Part shown: one piece after another, positions 8,894-18,762 of the stretch
Position numbering within the stretch: the first letter of the stretch is position 1
How the letters are laid out: the number at the start of each line of letters is the position of its first letter
Origin: Sporolactobacillus kofuensis
GTDB lineage: Bacteria; Bacillota; Bacilli; Bacillales; Sporolactobacillaceae
Direction of reading: 5' to 3'
Assembly (NCBI RefSeq): GCF_024125425.1
Contig: NZ_JAMXWN010000005.1
Span: forward strand, 1-64,000
Length of the DNA: 64,000 nt
Program-made: the position numbers and the translations under genes
Notes under the pieces: model-generated
Told to the model about the DNA's origin: nothing
Databases searched by the model: none
What the model saw: only the letters and a program-made list of their open reading frames with translations

Positions 8894-10138
8894 ATGGATA
8901 CATTTAAGGAATCATTGCAAAAATTTGCAAAGCTGGCGATTAAGACAGGGATTAATCTACAACCTGGGCAAGGTGTTTTTCTTACGTCACCAATTGAGGC
9001 AGCTGATTTTGCGCACCTTGTGACCGAGGAAGCTTATAAAGCAGGAGCAAAGGATGTGACCATACGATGGGGGGATGATACTGTCGATCGGTTGCGGTTA
9101 AATTATGCACCATTGGATGCTCTTGAAACTATTCCCGATTGGAAATTTGCCGCTCAGAATGCAGCAGTTCGAGACAACTATGCAGTACTCCATATCTATG
9201 GACCTAATCCTGATTTATATGACGGAATTGATAGTGGACGTGTCGGTGCATTTATGAAAGCATCAAGTCAAGGATTGAAGGATTATATGCAGTGCATTAT
9301 GAAGGATGAAACGCAATGGTCCATTGTTGCCTATCCAACAATTGCGTGGGCGAAGAAAGTATTTCCGGATAAGCCGATTGAAGAAGCGAAGCATGCATTA
9401 CTAGAAGAAATTTTACGAATTAGCAGAGTAAGTGGTCACGAGGATCCGATTGCTGCTTGGGACGTACATAACGAAACGATGCATAAAGCAAGCACATTTA
9501 TGAATCGTAAAAAATTCAAACAGTTGATTTATCGCGCCCCAGGAACGAATTTAACTATTGATTTGCCAGTCGGACATATCTGGAGTGGCGGTTCAGGACC
9601 ATCAACAGCAGGCATTGTCTTTAATGCTAATATACCGACCGAAGAAGTGTTTACACTCCCGGATAAACGTGGTGTGAATGGAACGGTGATGAGTACAATG
9701 CCTTTGAATTCTGATGGAGGAATCATTGATCACTTTTCATTAACATTCAAAGATGGAGAAGTGGTTGATTTTAAAGCGGAAAAAGGTGAAGAAACACTGA
9801 AACATCTCCTTGAATCAGATCCTGGTGCACGACGGCTAGGCGAGGTTGCTCTTGTACCGCATCATTCACCGGTTTCTGAATCCGGGCTAGTTTTTTTCAA
9901 TACTCTATTTGATGAGAATGCATCATGCCATCTGGCACTCGGTAAAGCCTATCCGACCTGCATTGAAGGCGGTAATGAGCTGGATGAATCCGGTCTTGAT
10001 CAAGCAGGTGTGAATGACAGCTTAATCCATGAAGATTTTATGGTCGGATCCGCAGAGCTTGATATTGACGGTGTGACAAGTGATGGAGTGCGGGTACCGG
10101 TTTTCCGAAAGGGTGCATGGGCGTTCTCATTTGAATAA
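8894..10138 (+). CDS. ampS: Aminopeptidase, M29 family (AmpS/PepS-like, 414 aa)
   Basis: Metal-dependent cytosolic aminopeptidase that removes N-terminal residues from peptides. N-terminal family signature: FAKLAIKTGINLQPGQGVFL. The C-terminal metal-binding region has conserved GxNPxxxxx-like elements, VALVPHHSPVSESGLVFFNTLFDENASCHLALGKAY and IHEDFMVGSAELDIDG, with the Glu, His and Asp ligands of M29 peptidases. Length is normal and GGAGG stands nine bases before the ATG. The next gene, ysoA, begins 76 bases later. Confidence 0.93.
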   Translation: MDTFKESLQKFAKLAIKTGINLQPGQGVFLTSPIEAADFAHLVTEEAYKAGAKDVTIRWGDDTVDRLRLNYAPLDALETIPDWKFAAQNAAVRDNYAVLHIYGPNPDLYDGIDSGRVGAFMKASSQGLKDYMQCIMKDETQWSIVAYPTIAWAKKVFPDKPIEEAKHALLEEILRISRVSGHEDPIAAWDVHNETMHKASTFMNRKKFKQLIYRAPGTNLTIDLPVGHIWSGGSGPSTAGIVFNANIPTEEVFTLPDKRGVNGTVMSTMPLNSDGGIIDHFSLTFKDGEVVDFKAEKGEETLKHLLESDPGARRLGEVALVPHHSPVSESGLVFFNTLFDENASCHLALGKAYPTCIEGGNELDESGLDQAGVNDSLIHEDFMVGSAELDIDGVTSDGVRVPVFRKGAWAFSFE

Positions 10139-10214
10139 GAACGGTCTGTTCATTGCTATGGAAGAACGAAACTGATATTCTAAACACAAAGACGACGGAA
10201 GCGGGACATGCAAG

Positions 10215-11270
10215 ATGAAGAACAATGGAAAGACAAATCGTGATAACAGCAAGCTGGTCATGTTCCCTCATTTGGATGAACGGCTGCTGGCAAAGGCAAT
10301 GGAGCTGGTGGAAGAGAAAAATTATAATCAAGCCCGCGATTTGTTTGGAGAAATGCTTGAAATCGATGAACATGACATCCGTGGCCTGTATGGCTGGTCG
10401 GTTTGTTCCGTAGAACTAGGTGATTATCGTGCTGCCGAAGAATCGGTTGTTTTACTGCTGGAGGAAGATACGCCCTATTACTATGACGTGTTCCGTCTCT
10501 ATTTAACCATTCTCATTGAGCGGAAAGATTATAAAAGCGCATTGCAAGAGATAATGAAAGCCAATAAGAAACATAATGTACCGCTTGAATTAAAGGATTT
10601 CTTTCTTCAGATGCAGAAGTTCTGCCGAATTCGGCTTCATGAACCAGAATGGAACCAATCAATAGGTGAGGACGTCGGTGCTCTCCCAAATAAGCAGCAA
10701 CGCGAACAGGGAGCAGAACAGAGTCTTGATTGGCCGGCTTTAGAAAAAGCTGATTCGAACACTCAAATGCTCCTTCTCCATAATTTAACAGGCCAGTTAA
10801 AAACAAAGCATCTTCCGGAAATCGAGCGTTTCTTGATGGATGAGCATCAGCAACCTGAAATCAAAACCATGTTGCTCTGTGCCGTCAAGGAAGGCAAACT
10901 GGCTAGTGAGATCTCCATGAAGAAATTTGGGGCGGTCTATCACGTCCAATTGGACAGCGAGGATTTTCTCAATAAGCGCTTTGCCGATCAGATTGAAGAG
11001 GAAATCAGGCGGAAATTGGATTCAGACAATCCAACGTTAGCGGATTTAGCGGTTGACATGGAACGGTTCTTTACAATGAATGTCTATCCAAAACCGTTTG
11101 TACCGGCCTCCGTCCCATTATGGGCTGCCGTTTTTTCTATTCGAGCAATGGGGGGCTCTTCTGCGGATGAGATAAAATTATTGAGTCGATTTGGTGTGGA
11201 GGAAGAAGAGTATCATTCAGCGGTAAGCATGGTGCAAGATGTTGAAAGTTACGGAATTTGGTCCTCTTAA
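10215..11270 (+). CDS. ysoA: TPR-repeat protein YsoA (351 aa)
   Basis: Tetratricopeptide-like protein of unknown partner, in the position upstream of tig that ysoA holds in B. subtilis. Helical repeats occupy residues about 20-140 (ARDLFGEMLEIDEHDIRGLYGWSVCSVELGDYRAAEE and the next repeat). A variable acidic linker follows, then a helical C-terminal domain with conserved LPEIERFLMDEHQQPEIKTML. No signal or membrane segment. The Shine-Dalgarno sequence is weak (gcgggacatgcaag), so the start is less certain. Confidence 0.8.
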   Translation: MKNNGKTNRDNSKLVMFPHLDERLLAKAMELVEEKNYNQARDLFGEMLEIDEHDIRGLYGWSVCSVELGDYRAAEESVVLLLEEDTPYYYDVFRLYLTILIERKDYKSALQEIMKANKKHNVPLELKDFFLQMQKFCRIRLHEPEWNQSIGEDVGALPNKQQREQGAEQSLDWPALEKADSNTQMLLLHNLTGQLKTKHLPEIERFLMDEHQQPEIKTMLLCAVKEGKLASEISMKKFGAVYHVQLDSEDFLNKRFADQIEEEIRRKLDSDNPTLADLAVDMERFFTMNVYPKPFVPASVPLWAAVFSIRAMGGSSADEIKLLSRFGVEEEEYHSAVSMVQDVESYGIWSS

Positions 11271-11332
11271 TGATCCTTTGAAGCATATCAGCGACAATTT
11301 CGTACAAATAAGTTTTTCACAAGAAACTCTTA

Positions 11333-11341
11333 TGTTATAAT
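11333..11341 (+). promoter_or_regulatory. Extended -10 promoter upstream of tig
   Basis: TG at 11333-11334 one base before TATAAT (11336-11341) makes an extended -10 element; the -35 region is weak. A leader of about 140 bases would follow before tig. Confidence 0.5.
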
Positions 11342-11485
11342 AACAGGGTTGTCATTGCTTTGCTGCAGGGCATCCCCAGAGATGCACTCACGTCGGCATA
11401 ACAAATGGCGGATGTTTGCGCGTGATTCAGGCAAAAAGCCAATATGCTGAAAAAGCATGAAGATAGATGGTGGAGGTAAGAATAA

Positions 11486-12790
11486 ATGACTGTAGAAGCA
11501 AAATGGGAAAAAAAAGAAGGTAATGTTGGCACATTAACTTTTGAAGTTGATGCGGATAGCTTTAACGAAGCTCTGGACAAAGCCTTCAAAAAAGTCGTTA
11601 AGAAAGTCAACGTTCCTGGTTTTCGTAAAGGTAGAGTACCGCGCGTGTTATTTGAACAACGCTTCGGTGTAGAAGCACTTTATGAAGATGCAATTGATTT
11701 TGTCCTTCCAGATGCTTACTCTGAAGCAATTGATCAGACGGGTATCGAACCGGTGGACAAGCCGCAAGTTGATGTTGAAGAAATCGGTAAAGGCAAAAAG
11801 TTGGTACTCAAAGCAGATGTCACTGTAAAGCCGGAAGTTAAACTCGGCGACTACAAAGGCCTCGAAGTTGAAGAAAAGAGTACGGAAGTCACTGATGAAG
11901 ATGTCGATCATGAAATTAAACATCTTCAAGAACGCTATGCAGAATTAGTTGTTAAAGAAGACGGTGAAGTGGAACAAGGCGATACTGCTCTTATCGATTT
12001 TGACGGTTATGTTGACGGCAAACAATTCGAAGGCGGCAAAGCTGAAAACTACTCACTCGAAATTGGTTCTGGTTCCTTTATCCCAGGTTTTGAAGACCAG
12101 CTCGTTGGTGTTAAAGTCGGTGCAGAAAAAGATGTTGTTGTCACTTTCCCTGAAGATTATCATGCTGAAGAATTGAAAGGAAAAGAAGCAACATTTAAAG
12201 TAAAGGTTAATGAAATCAAGCAGAAACAACTTCCTGAACTGGATGACGAATTTGCTAAAGATGTCGATGAAGAAGTTGAAACACTTGATGCCCTGAAAGA
12301 AAAAATCAAGAATCATCAAAAGGAACACAAAGCAGCAGATGCTGAGAACAGCAAACGCGACAGTGTTGTGCAGCAAGCTGCAGCAAATGCTGAAATCGAT
12401 GTTCCTGAAGTAATGATTTCAAACGAACAGGATAACATTCTAAAGGAATTCGAACAACGTTTGAAGGCTCAAGGAATGACGTTAGAAATGTATACTTCCC
12501 TTTCAGGTCAAGACAAGGACGCTCTGCGTGATCAGATGAAAGACGATGCTGAGAAACGCGTTCGTGCTAACTTGACACTTGAAGCCATTGCCAAAGCAGA
12601 ATCAATCGAAGCATCGGATGAAGATGTTGAAGAAGAACTGAAAAAAATGGCTGACCAATATAAGATTAGCGTTGATCAAATCAAAGCTGCAATGGGCGGT
12701 ACGGATCTGATCAAGGGTGATATCCAATTGCGTAAAGCGGTAGATTTTCTTGTTGAAAACAGCAAACCAAAAGCTGCCGAAGAAAAATAA
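11486..12790 (+). CDS. tig: Trigger factor, ribosome-associated chaperone/prolyl isomerase (434 aa)
   Basis: Binds the ribosome exit tunnel and folds nascent chains. The order is: N-terminal ribosome-binding domain (signature [19 protein letters not shown] near residue 36), FKBP-type peptidyl-prolyl isomerase domain ([20 protein letters not shown], then [15 protein letters not shown]) and the C-terminal helical arm domain. It is full length. GGAGG lies 11 bases before the ATG. It has its own promoter and terminator, and clpX follows after a long structured leader. Confidence 0.97.
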   Translation: MTVEAKWEKKEGNVGTLTFEVDADSFNEALDKAFKKVVKKVNVPGFRKGRVPRVLFEQRFGVEALYEDAIDFVLPDAYSEAIDQTGIEPVDKPQVDVEEIGKGKKLVLKADVTVKPEVKLGDYKGLEVEEKSTEVTDEDVDHEIKHLQERYAELVVKEDGEVEQGDTALIDFDGYVDGKQFEGGKAENYSLEIGSGSFIPGFEDQLVGVKVGAEKDVVVTFPEDYHAEELKGKEATFKVKVNEIKQKQLPELDDEFAKDVDEEVETLDALKEKIKNHQKEHKAADAENSKRDSVVQQAAANAEIDVPEVMISNEQDNILKEFEQRLKAQGMTLEMYTSLSGQDKDALRDQMKDDAEKRVRANLTLEAIAKAESIEASDEDVEEELKKMADQYKISVDQIKAAMGGTDLIKGDIQLRKAVDFLVENSKPKAAEEK

Positions 12791-12815
12791 GCAAGCAAGA
12801 ACATAATTGAATGAA

Positions 12816-12860
12816 TGTTGGTGGACGAATCTACGGGTTCGTCCACCAACTATTATTTTT
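12816..12860 (+). terminator. Terminator of tig
   Basis: TTGGTGGACGAA (12818-12829) pairs with TTCGTCCACCAA (12838-12849), followed by a T-rich tract. Confidence 0.9.
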
Positions 12861-12925
12861 ATTCGCAAAGGAAAATGAATGATTTTTCCTTTGCCATACA
12901 TATTTTCTTACAGAAAGCATATGGC

Positions 12926-12954
12926 TTATCGGAAGAGTTATTTTATGTTACAAT
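12926..12954 (+). promoter_or_regulatory. Promoter of the clpX leader
   Basis: TTATCG (12926-12931), a 17-base spacer and TACAAT (12949-12954). Transcription would start near 12961, giving a leader of about 310 bases. Confidence 0.6.
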
Positions 12955-12960
12955 GCCTAC

Positions 12961-13250
12961 ATAGAACTTGCTATAGGGCAAGCTGTAACACCCAATCGTG
13001 TGAGGCACACAGTTAGGTGACAAAATTTACTAGTAAATGAAATGGTTCTTTGCTGCAACGATTTCCTGTTCATTTTACAGGGCGGTGCGGCTGTAATGGG
13101 TATCATTCATCTCGTGTACTTTTCCAAAAGACTACGCGATTTGTGGGAAAAAGGGAAAGATACTAAAAAGCGGCGTTCATCAATGAATGGTCGGTAAAAC
13201 AGCCGAGAAGCCCAGGTTTCGCTTTTTGTAAGAAACGCGAATAAAGGAAT
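12961..13250 (+). ncRNA. Hairpin-rich untranslated leader or small RNA upstream of clpX
   Basis: At least five consecutive stem-loops can be drawn by eye: CTTGC/GCAAG (12967-12982); CACC-AA-GTGT with ACAC-TT-GGTG (12989-13019); palindrome TTTACTAGTAAA (13026-13037); GAAAT-GTT with AAC-ATTTC (13039-13065); CCTGT/ACAGG (13065-13081). Smaller ones follow near 13175-13230. No reading frame with a ribosome site covers it. It matches no riboswitch class I could recall (T-box, M-box, cobalamin and ZTP considered). It could be a cis-acting leader of clpX or an independent small RNA. Confidence 0.45.
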
Positions 13251-13270
13251 GTATGAATAGGGGTGAAAGA

Positions 13271-14539
13271 ATGTTTAAATTCAACGAAGAAAAAGGGCAG
13301 CTGAAATGCTCTTTCTGTGGAAAGACTCAAGACCAGGTACGCAAACTTGTAGCCGGACCAGGTGTTTATATTTGTGATGAATGTATTGAATTGTGTACGG
13401 AAATCGTTGAAGAGGAATTAGGTACGGATGAAGAAGTAGAATTCAAAGATATTCCGAAACCGCAAGAAATCTGCTCAATCTTGGAAGATTACGTTATTGG
13501 TCAGAATGATGCGAAGAAAAGTTTGTCGGTAGCGGTATATAACCACTATAAACGTATCAACAGTAAGCAAAAGCCCGATGATGTTGAACTTTCAAAAAGT
13601 AATATCATGATGATCGGACCGACGGGTAGCGGAAAAACATTGCTCGCGCAAACGTTGGCAAGAATTTTAAATGTACCTTTTGCCATTGCCGATGCAACAT
13701 CGCTGACTGAAGCGGGCTATGTCGGTGAAGATGTCGAGAATATTCTTTTGAAATTGATTCAGGCTGCTGATTATGATGTTGAAAAAGCTGAAAAGGGCAT
13801 TATCTACATCGATGAAATTGATAAAATCGCACGAAAATCAGAAAATCCATCGATTACACGTGATGTATCCGGTGAAGGCGTTCAACAGGCATTGTTGAAG
13901 ATTCTTGAAGGAACAGTTGCCAGTGTTCCGCCTCAAGGTGGAAGAAAACACCCGCATCAGGAATTTATTCAAATCGATACAACAAACATTTTGTTTATCT
14001 GCGGCGGTGCTTTTGATGGCATTGAACAGATTATTAAACGTCGTCTCGGTAAGAAGGTTATCGGATTTGGTGCCGGTAATAAGGCACAGGACATGCATCG
14101 GGATGATGCGTTGAAGAATGTTCTTCCTGAAGATTTACTTAAATTCGGACTGATTCCTGAATTTATCGGACGTCTCCCAGTTATTAGTACATTGAAACAA
14201 CTGGATGAGAAAGCACTGGTTGACATCTTGACCAAACCAAAAAATGCACTTGTAAAGCAATATAAGAAGTTGCTTGAACTTGATGATGTTGATCTGGAAT
14301 TTACAGATGACGCACTTGAGTCCATTGCTAAACTTGCCATTGAACGTAAAACAGGTGCGCGTGGCTTACGGTCGATCATTGAAGGCATGATGCTTGATGT
14401 GATGTATGAATTACCATCGCGCGAGGACATTGAAAAATGCGTAATCACTAAAGAAACAGTTGATGGAAAATCACGTCCCACTTTGATTCTGAGTGATGGC
14501 ACGGAAGTCAGCGTTGAAACACCTAAAGAAAGTGCATAA
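13271..14539 (+). CDS. clpX: ATP-dependent unfoldase ClpX, specificity subunit of ClpXP (422 aa)
   Basis: AAA+ unfoldase that feeds tagged substrates to ClpP. An N-terminal zinc-binding domain ([11 protein letters not shown] with a second CDECIELC pair) is followed by Walker A GPTGSGKT, Walker [11 protein letters not shown], the pore loop GYVGED, sensor-2 GARGLRS and the IGF-like ClpP-docking loop [13 protein letters not shown] 13271 is used because AGGGGTGAAAGA precedes it and the product starts [13 protein letters not shown] as in relatives. An ATG at 13253 lies upstream of that ribosome site. Terminator at 14557-14590. Confidence 0.97.
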   Translation: MFKFNEEKGQLKCSFCGKTQDQVRKLVAGPGVYICDECIELCTEIVEEELGTDEEVEFKDIPKPQEICSILEDYVIGQNDAKKSLSVAVYNHYKRINSKQKPDDVELSKSNIMMIGPTGSGKTLLAQTLARILNVPFAIADATSLTEAGYVGEDVENILLKLIQAADYDVEKAEKGIIYIDEIDKIARKSENPSITRDVSGEGVQQALLKILEGTVASVPPQGGRKHPHQEFIQIDTTNILFICGGAFDGIEQIIKRRLGKKVIGFGAGNKAQDMHRDDALKNVLPEDLLKFGLIPEFIGRLPVISTLKQLDEKALVDILTKPKNALVKQYKKLLELDDVDLEFTDDALESIAKLAIERKTGARGLRSIIEGMMLDVMYELPSREDIEKCVITKETVDGKSRPTLILSDGTEVSVETPKESA

Positions 14540-14556
14540 ACTAATTTAATGATACG

Positions 14557-14590
14557 ACGTTCGCTCTTAATTCGGAGCGAACGTTTTTTT
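14557..14590 (+). terminator. Terminator of clpX
   Basis: ACGTTCGCTC (14557-14566) pairs with GAGCGAACGT (14575-14584), followed by seven Ts. Confidence 0.9.
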
Positions 14591-14602
14591 ATGAGCAAGA
14601 AT

Positions 14603-14763
14603 GAGGCTTTTTGCGTAAACCGAGCAAATATGCGGAATTCCAGCGGGATCGGCGTTCCAAACCACGTAGATTTTTGGTTGTATGAGGAGGCTCGCGGTGC
14701 GCCTGCGGCAAGTGAGCAATCGAAGCAAAACCGATGCAAAATAAGAATAGTGCGGCATTTGCC
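14603..14763 (+). repeat. Intergenic direct repeat, copy 1 (about 160 bp)
   Basis: First of two near-identical copies with a period of about 189 bases. Both begin with a GGCTTTTTG segment and end in GTGCGGCATTTGCC. The internal stretch AGATTTTTGGTTGTATGAGG is identical in both. Confidence 0.85.
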
Positions 14764-14790
14764 CAGGTGTTATTCTGAAAATGAAAGTCT

Positions 14791-14957
14791 AAGGCTTTTT
14801 GATTAAAAATGGAGCGAAGAAGCGAGACGCCAGCAGGATCAGCGTTCCAGAGAAACCCCGTAGATTTTTGGTTGTATGAGGAGGCTCACAGTGCGCCCGC
14901 GGCAAGCGAGCAATCGAAGCAAAACCGATGCAAAATAAAGACAGTGCGGCATTTGCC
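14791..14957 (+). repeat. Intergenic direct repeat, copy 2 (about 165 bp)
   Basis: Second copy. Differences from copy 1 are mostly scattered substitutions. Both copies stay open in one plus-strand frame (peptide core VDFWLYEEA...APAASEQSKQNRCK), but neither has a ribosome site, so I treat them as repeats rather than genes. The rest of the 640-base clpX-lonB gap (14958-15181) shows nothing clear. Confidence 0.85.
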
Positions 14958-15181
14958 GAGCATTTTTCTCATAATCGTGAACAATAAATAAAAGATAAAA
15001 AGCGTAGAGGAAAAAAGTATAAGTTCAACTAAGGCTCAGCCATCGCCGACGCTTAGCTTTACCAAGTTTTCTTCATGGTCACTGTTTAGTTGCTTTTGCG
15101 AATGGAGATAATGCCTTTATACGAAATTTCTATGGGGCAAGTCGCAGGATGCGGCTGTTTCTCCGGGAGGCAAAACAACAG

Positions 15182-16900
15182 ATGAGCTGGATGGTACTAT
15201 TAATTGTTACACAAATTTTCTTCGGAGCGATCATTGGACTTTATTTCTGGAGCCTACTGCGTAATCAGCACGTGCAGAAGATTTCAATAGATAGAGAATC
15301 AAAAAAAGAAATGGACACATTGAATCGAATGCGCCAAAATTCCCTGGCTGAACCTCTCTCTGAACGGATTCGTCCTAGAACTTTAGATGATGTGATTGGC
15401 CAAGAGGATGGCATTGTGGCACTTCGCGCTGCACTTTGTGGTGCGAATCCGCAACACGTCATAATTTATGGACCACCTGGAATTGGTAAGACGGCAGCGG
15501 CACGTCTTGTACTCGAGGAAGCAAGAAAGAATCCAGATTCACCATTCAAACCCACTGCCCCATTTGTCGAGCTTGATGGTGCGACGGCACGATTTGATGA
15601 ACGCGGGATTGCTGATCCACTGATCGGTTCGGTGCATGACCCCATTTATCAAGGGGCAGGAGCCATGGGACAGGCGGGTATTCCACAGCCGAAGGAAGGT
15701 GCGGTGACACATGCGCATGGAGGCGTTCTGTTTATTGATGAAATCGGTGAATTGCACCCGATTCAATTAAATAAATTGCTGAAAGTGTTGGAAGATCGCA
15801 AGGTATTTCTGGAAAGTGCGTATTATAATTCAGAAAATCAGCAAATCCCTGCGTATATTCATGATATTTTTCAGAGAGGCTTACCTGCAGATTTTAGACT
15901 AATTGGCGCAACAACACGCCGCCCTGAAGAAATTCCGCCTGCGATTCGTTCAAGATGCCTCGAAGTATTTTTTTCGGAGCTGACCCGCACTGATATTCGA
16001 AAGATTGTGAAACGTTCTGCGGCTAAATTAGGCATTGATGTATCAAGTGCTTGTGTTGAAAAAATTGCAGATTATGCAAAAAATGGGCGTGAGGCTGTGA
16101 ACATCATGCAAATTGCAGCCGGCGTTGCCTTAGCCAAACATAAAGAAGCAAGCATCATTGGTATCGATGAAATTGAATGGGTGATTCGTTCGAGCAGGCT
16201 TACTCCGAAACCGAGTCGCAAGGTTCAAGCCAATCCTGAAGTGGGGCTAGTGAATGGGCTTGCAGTATATGGACCAGGGCTAGGCACGCTTTTAGAAGTC
16301 GAAGCTACTGCAGTGAAGAGCAGACATGAAGGCAGTATAACCATCACAGGCATCGCTGAAGAGGAATCCATGGGGACTTCCGGACGTTCAATTACCAGAA
16401 AAAGTATGGCGCGTGCATCAGTGGAAAATGTCCTGACTGTACTCAATCGGATGGGCTTTGCTGCCTATCGCTATCACATTCACGTCAATTTTCCTGGGGG
16501 CGCATTAGTCGACGGACCATCTGCCGGTATCGCTATGGCTGTGGCGATCAGTTCGGCGATTTCCCGACGGAAAGTGTACTCAGATATTGCAATGACTGGA
16601 GAGCTAGGGCTTCATGGACAGGTCAAGCCAATTGGTGGAGTCATGGCGAAGATCGAAGCTGCCGTTGAAGCTGGGGCAAAACGTGTCATTATTCCGAGTG
16701 AAAATATGCAAGAGACTTTGAAAAATTATGATCGGGCGACGATTATTCCGGTAGACGCGTTACATCAAGTTTTTGAATTGTCCCTGTACCCCGAAATGGA
16801 ACAACCGCAAAAAGAAGAACAGTCATCATTTTCGGACCAGATTCTGAATCGGACACTCTCTGCACACTCAGCAGAATCAGGTGTTGAAAAGCAAGGTTAA
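15182..16900 (+). CDS. lonB: ATP-dependent protease LonB (572 aa)
   Basis: Membrane-anchored Lon-like protease of spore formers, expressed in the forespore in B. subtilis. One N-terminal transmembrane helix (residues about 3-24, LLIVTQIFFGAIIGLYFW) is followed by an AAA+ domain with Walker A GPPGIGKT and Walker B VLFIDEIGEL, then the Lon protease domain with catalytic Ser in VDGPSAGIAMA and Lys in KPIGGVMAKIEAA. ATG 15182 gives the conserved MSW N-terminus, with GGGAGG (15166-15171) upstream. In B. subtilis lonA follows; here ysxC does. Confidence 0.95.
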   Translation: MSWMVLLIVTQIFFGAIIGLYFWSLLRNQHVQKISIDRESKKEMDTLNRMRQNSLAEPLSERIRPRTLDDVIGQEDGIVALRAALCGANPQHVIIYGPPGIGKTAAARLVLEEARKNPDSPFKPTAPFVELDGATARFDERGIADPLIGSVHDPIYQGAGAMGQAGIPQPKEGAVTHAHGGVLFIDEIGELHPIQLNKLLKVLEDRKVFLESAYYNSENQQIPAYIHDIFQRGLPADFRLIGATTRRPEEIPPAIRSRCLEVFFSELTRTDIRKIVKRSAAKLGIDVSSACVEKIADYAKNGREAVNIMQIAAGVALAKHKEASIIGIDEIEWVIRSSRLTPKPSRKVQANPEVGLVNGLAVYGPGLGTLLEVEATAVKSRHEGSITITGIAEEESMGTSGRSITRKSMARASVENVLTVLNRMGFAAYRYHIHVNFPGGALVDGPSAGIAMAVAISSAISRRKVYSDIAMTGELGLHGQVKPIGGVMAKIEAAVEAGAKRVIIPSENMQETLKNYDRATIIPVDALHQVFELSLYPEMEQPQKEEQSSFSDQILNRTLSAHSAESGVEKQG

Positions 16901-16912
16901 TCGATTACTTGA

Positions 16913-16943
16913 GCAGCTGGGTCAATTTGATCCGGCTTTTTTT
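16913..16943 (+). terminator. Terminator of lonB
   Basis: GCTGGGTCA (16916-16924) pairs with TGATCCGGC (16928-16936), with two G-U pairs, followed by seven Ts. The rest of the gap to ysxC (16944-17201) has no convincing gene. Confidence 0.85.
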
Positions 16944-17201
16944 ATACAAACGGATGGCCATGTTTAACACGAATGGTGTCTATGGTGGATTTGGTGCAAG
17001 ATGCTTGTGGTCATCGCGCACCAAGTCGGCCCTAGAGATAAGGCGCATGTATAGGGGGAACGTGGATCGTCTTCGGCAAGCGGGCACCGAGCGTACATCA
17101 GCAACTCTATTGGACAGCAGTAATGAACATAAGATAGAATGATGGAGACACAACAGGTTCACGTCATGCACGATGTTGGCGCAATCTGAGGAGAGATGAC
17201 G

Positions 17202-17786
17202 ATGAAAATAACACAGGCGGAATACGTGATAAGTGCTGTCGGACCGGCACAATACCCAGTAGATGGGCTGCCGGAAATAGCATTAGCAGGACGATCCAAT
17301 GTTGGAAAGTCTTCATTTATTAATAAAATTTTAAACCGAAGAAATTTGGTCCGTACCTCTGAAAAACCTGGGAAAACGCAAAAATTGAACTATTTTATTG
17401 TGAATCATGCCTTCTACTTTGTTGATGTGCCCGGTTATGGCTACGCAAAAGTTTCAAAAAAAGATAAAGAGGCTTGGGGGCGAATGCTGGAAACTTATTT
17501 TTCGGAAAGGGAGCCGCTGAAGGCGGTCGTTCAATTGGTTGATTTACGCCATCCACCGTCCAAAGAAGACATTCAAATGCATGATTATTTGGCCTATTTT
17601 GGACATCCTGTGATCACTGTGGCGACGAAATCAGACAAAGTACCGAGAAGTAAGCATCAAAAGCATAAGCAAATCATAAAGAAGGCACTCGGTTTGCAGG
17701 CAGATGATCCGTTCTTGATTTTTTCCTCGCTGAATGGTACGGGAAAAGATGAAGCTTGGCAAGCATTAGAACCCTATTTGCACTAA
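17202..17786 (+). CDS. ysxC: Ribosome biogenesis GTP-binding protein YsxC/EngB (194 aa)
   Basis: Essential small GTPase for 50S subunit assembly. G1 GRSNVGKS, G2 region [10 protein letters not shown]3 DVPGYGYA, G4 TKSD and a C-terminal [12 protein letters not shown] are all intact. The start is ATG 17202, giving [13 protein letters not shown] as in relatives; the in-frame ATG six bases upstream directly abuts AGGAGAG. In B. subtilis hemA would follow; here a terminator and an unrelated DUF421 gene do. Confidence 0.96.
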   Translation: MKITQAEYVISAVGPAQYPVDGLPEIALAGRSNVGKSSFINKILNRRNLVRTSEKPGKTQKLNYFIVNHAFYFVDVPGYGYAKVSKKDKEAWGRMLETYFSEREPLKAVVQLVDLRHPPSKEDIQMHDYLAYFGHPVITVATKSDKVPRSKHQKHKQIIKKALGLQADDPFLIFSSLNGTGKDEAWQALEPYLH

Positions 17787-17855
17787 TAACGACGATCCAA
17801 AATGAACAACTTAACAATTTTTTGATCAATCAAGTACATGATTGAGAATCTATAC

Positions 17856-17896
17856 AAATCAGGATGAGAACCTTTGTTGTCGTCCTGATTTTTTTA
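17856..17896 (+). terminator. Terminator of ysxC
   Basis: AAATCAGGA (17856-17864) pairs with TCCTGATTT (17883-17891), ending in a T run. Confidence 0.8.
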
Positions 17897-18036
17897 TAGT
17901 GAAAACCACGTACCTCCTTCAGCTATGAAAAAATAAATTAGATGGAGCATTTGATGCATCGCATGAAATATTTATTCTATTTCTGCTCACACTAACTATG
18001 TTTTCAAGTCAATAATCGTCTGAAGGTGAACCGAAC

Positions 18037-18711
18037 ATGCACTTTGTCAAAATAGCGATTGAGTTAATCATTGGTTTTTCTGGGCTTTTCATTATGACAA
18101 AAATTCTCGGAAAGGCGACACTCGCACAGGTCACGGCATTTGATTTTATTTCTGCTATCGTTCTTGGGGAGTTTGTCGGAAATGCATTATACGATAAGAA
18201 CGTGGGTATTGGTTCCATATTGTATGCCATTGCACTATGGGGTTTATTGATTTATTTGGTTGAGTGGTGCACCCAGAAATTTCGTTCATCTCGATCTTTC
18301 CTCGAAGGGAAACCAGCAATTATTATTCGGAATGGGCACTTGGATCGAACTGCGATGAAAAAAGAGAAACTCGACATTGATATGCTTCTTAATTTATTAA
18401 GACAAAAGAGTGTTTTCTCGATTCGGGAAGTAGCTTATGCGATCTTGGAAACCGACGGAACGGTAAGCGTACTTAAAAAGTCTCAATACGACACACCGAC
18501 CATGGAAGACTTAAGTCAACCGAAGAAATCGGTCTACTTGCCGATCACAATTATTAGCGATGGTGAAGTTGACTGGGAAAATGTGAAAGAAGCGGGTCTG
18601 AATGAAGAATGGCTCTTGAAAAATCTTCGCTTACACCATATTCATAATTACAAGGATGTATTTTATTGTGAATGGAAAAAGGATGAAGGCATTTTTATTG
18701 AAAAAATGTAA
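18037..18711 (+). CDS. DUF421 (YetF-type) membrane protein (224 aa)
   Basis: Three N-terminal membrane segments (residues about 5-23, 30-50, 58-80) are followed by a cytosolic DUF421 domain. Conserved family features are RDFIS-like TAFDFISAIVLGEFVGN, EGKPAIIIRNGHLD and LDIDMLLNLLRQKSVFSIREVAYAILETDG. Function is poorly known; some homologues affect spore germination or antibiotic susceptibility. GAAGGTGA precedes the ATG. It occupies the place where the hem genes lie in B. subtilis. Confidence 0.9.
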   Translation: MHFVKIAIELIIGFSGLFIMTKILGKATLAQVTAFDFISAIVLGEFVGNALYDKNVGIGSILYAIALWGLLIYLVEWCTQKFRSSRSFLEGKPAIIIRNGHLDRTAMKKEKLDIDMLLNLLRQKSVFSIREVAYAILETDGTVSVLKKSQYDTPTMEDLSQPKKSVYLPITIISDGEVDWENVKEAGLNEEWLLKNLRLHHIHNYKDVFYCEWKKDEGIFIEKM

Positions 18712-18762
18712 AAGTGAGTTTCAACCATCTTATCCATAACTTTCTTTTTCATGATCGTTGTG

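Noticed and set aside
13081-13230. Cobalamin or M-box riboswitch upstream of clpX
   Set aside because: Short stretches (GTTAGGTGA; AGCCGAGAAGCCC) recall those classes, but the conserved core elements are not in the right order and the gene is unrelated.
13969-14739. Long open frame (about 256 codons) antisense to clpX
   Set aside because: It lies opposite an intact, conserved clpX and its terminator, is Ser/Leu-rich as expected for a shadow frame, and has no ribosome site.
16909-17142. Open frame of 77 codons after lonB
   Set aside because: It begins in the lonB terminator, has no ribosome site and resembles nothing known.
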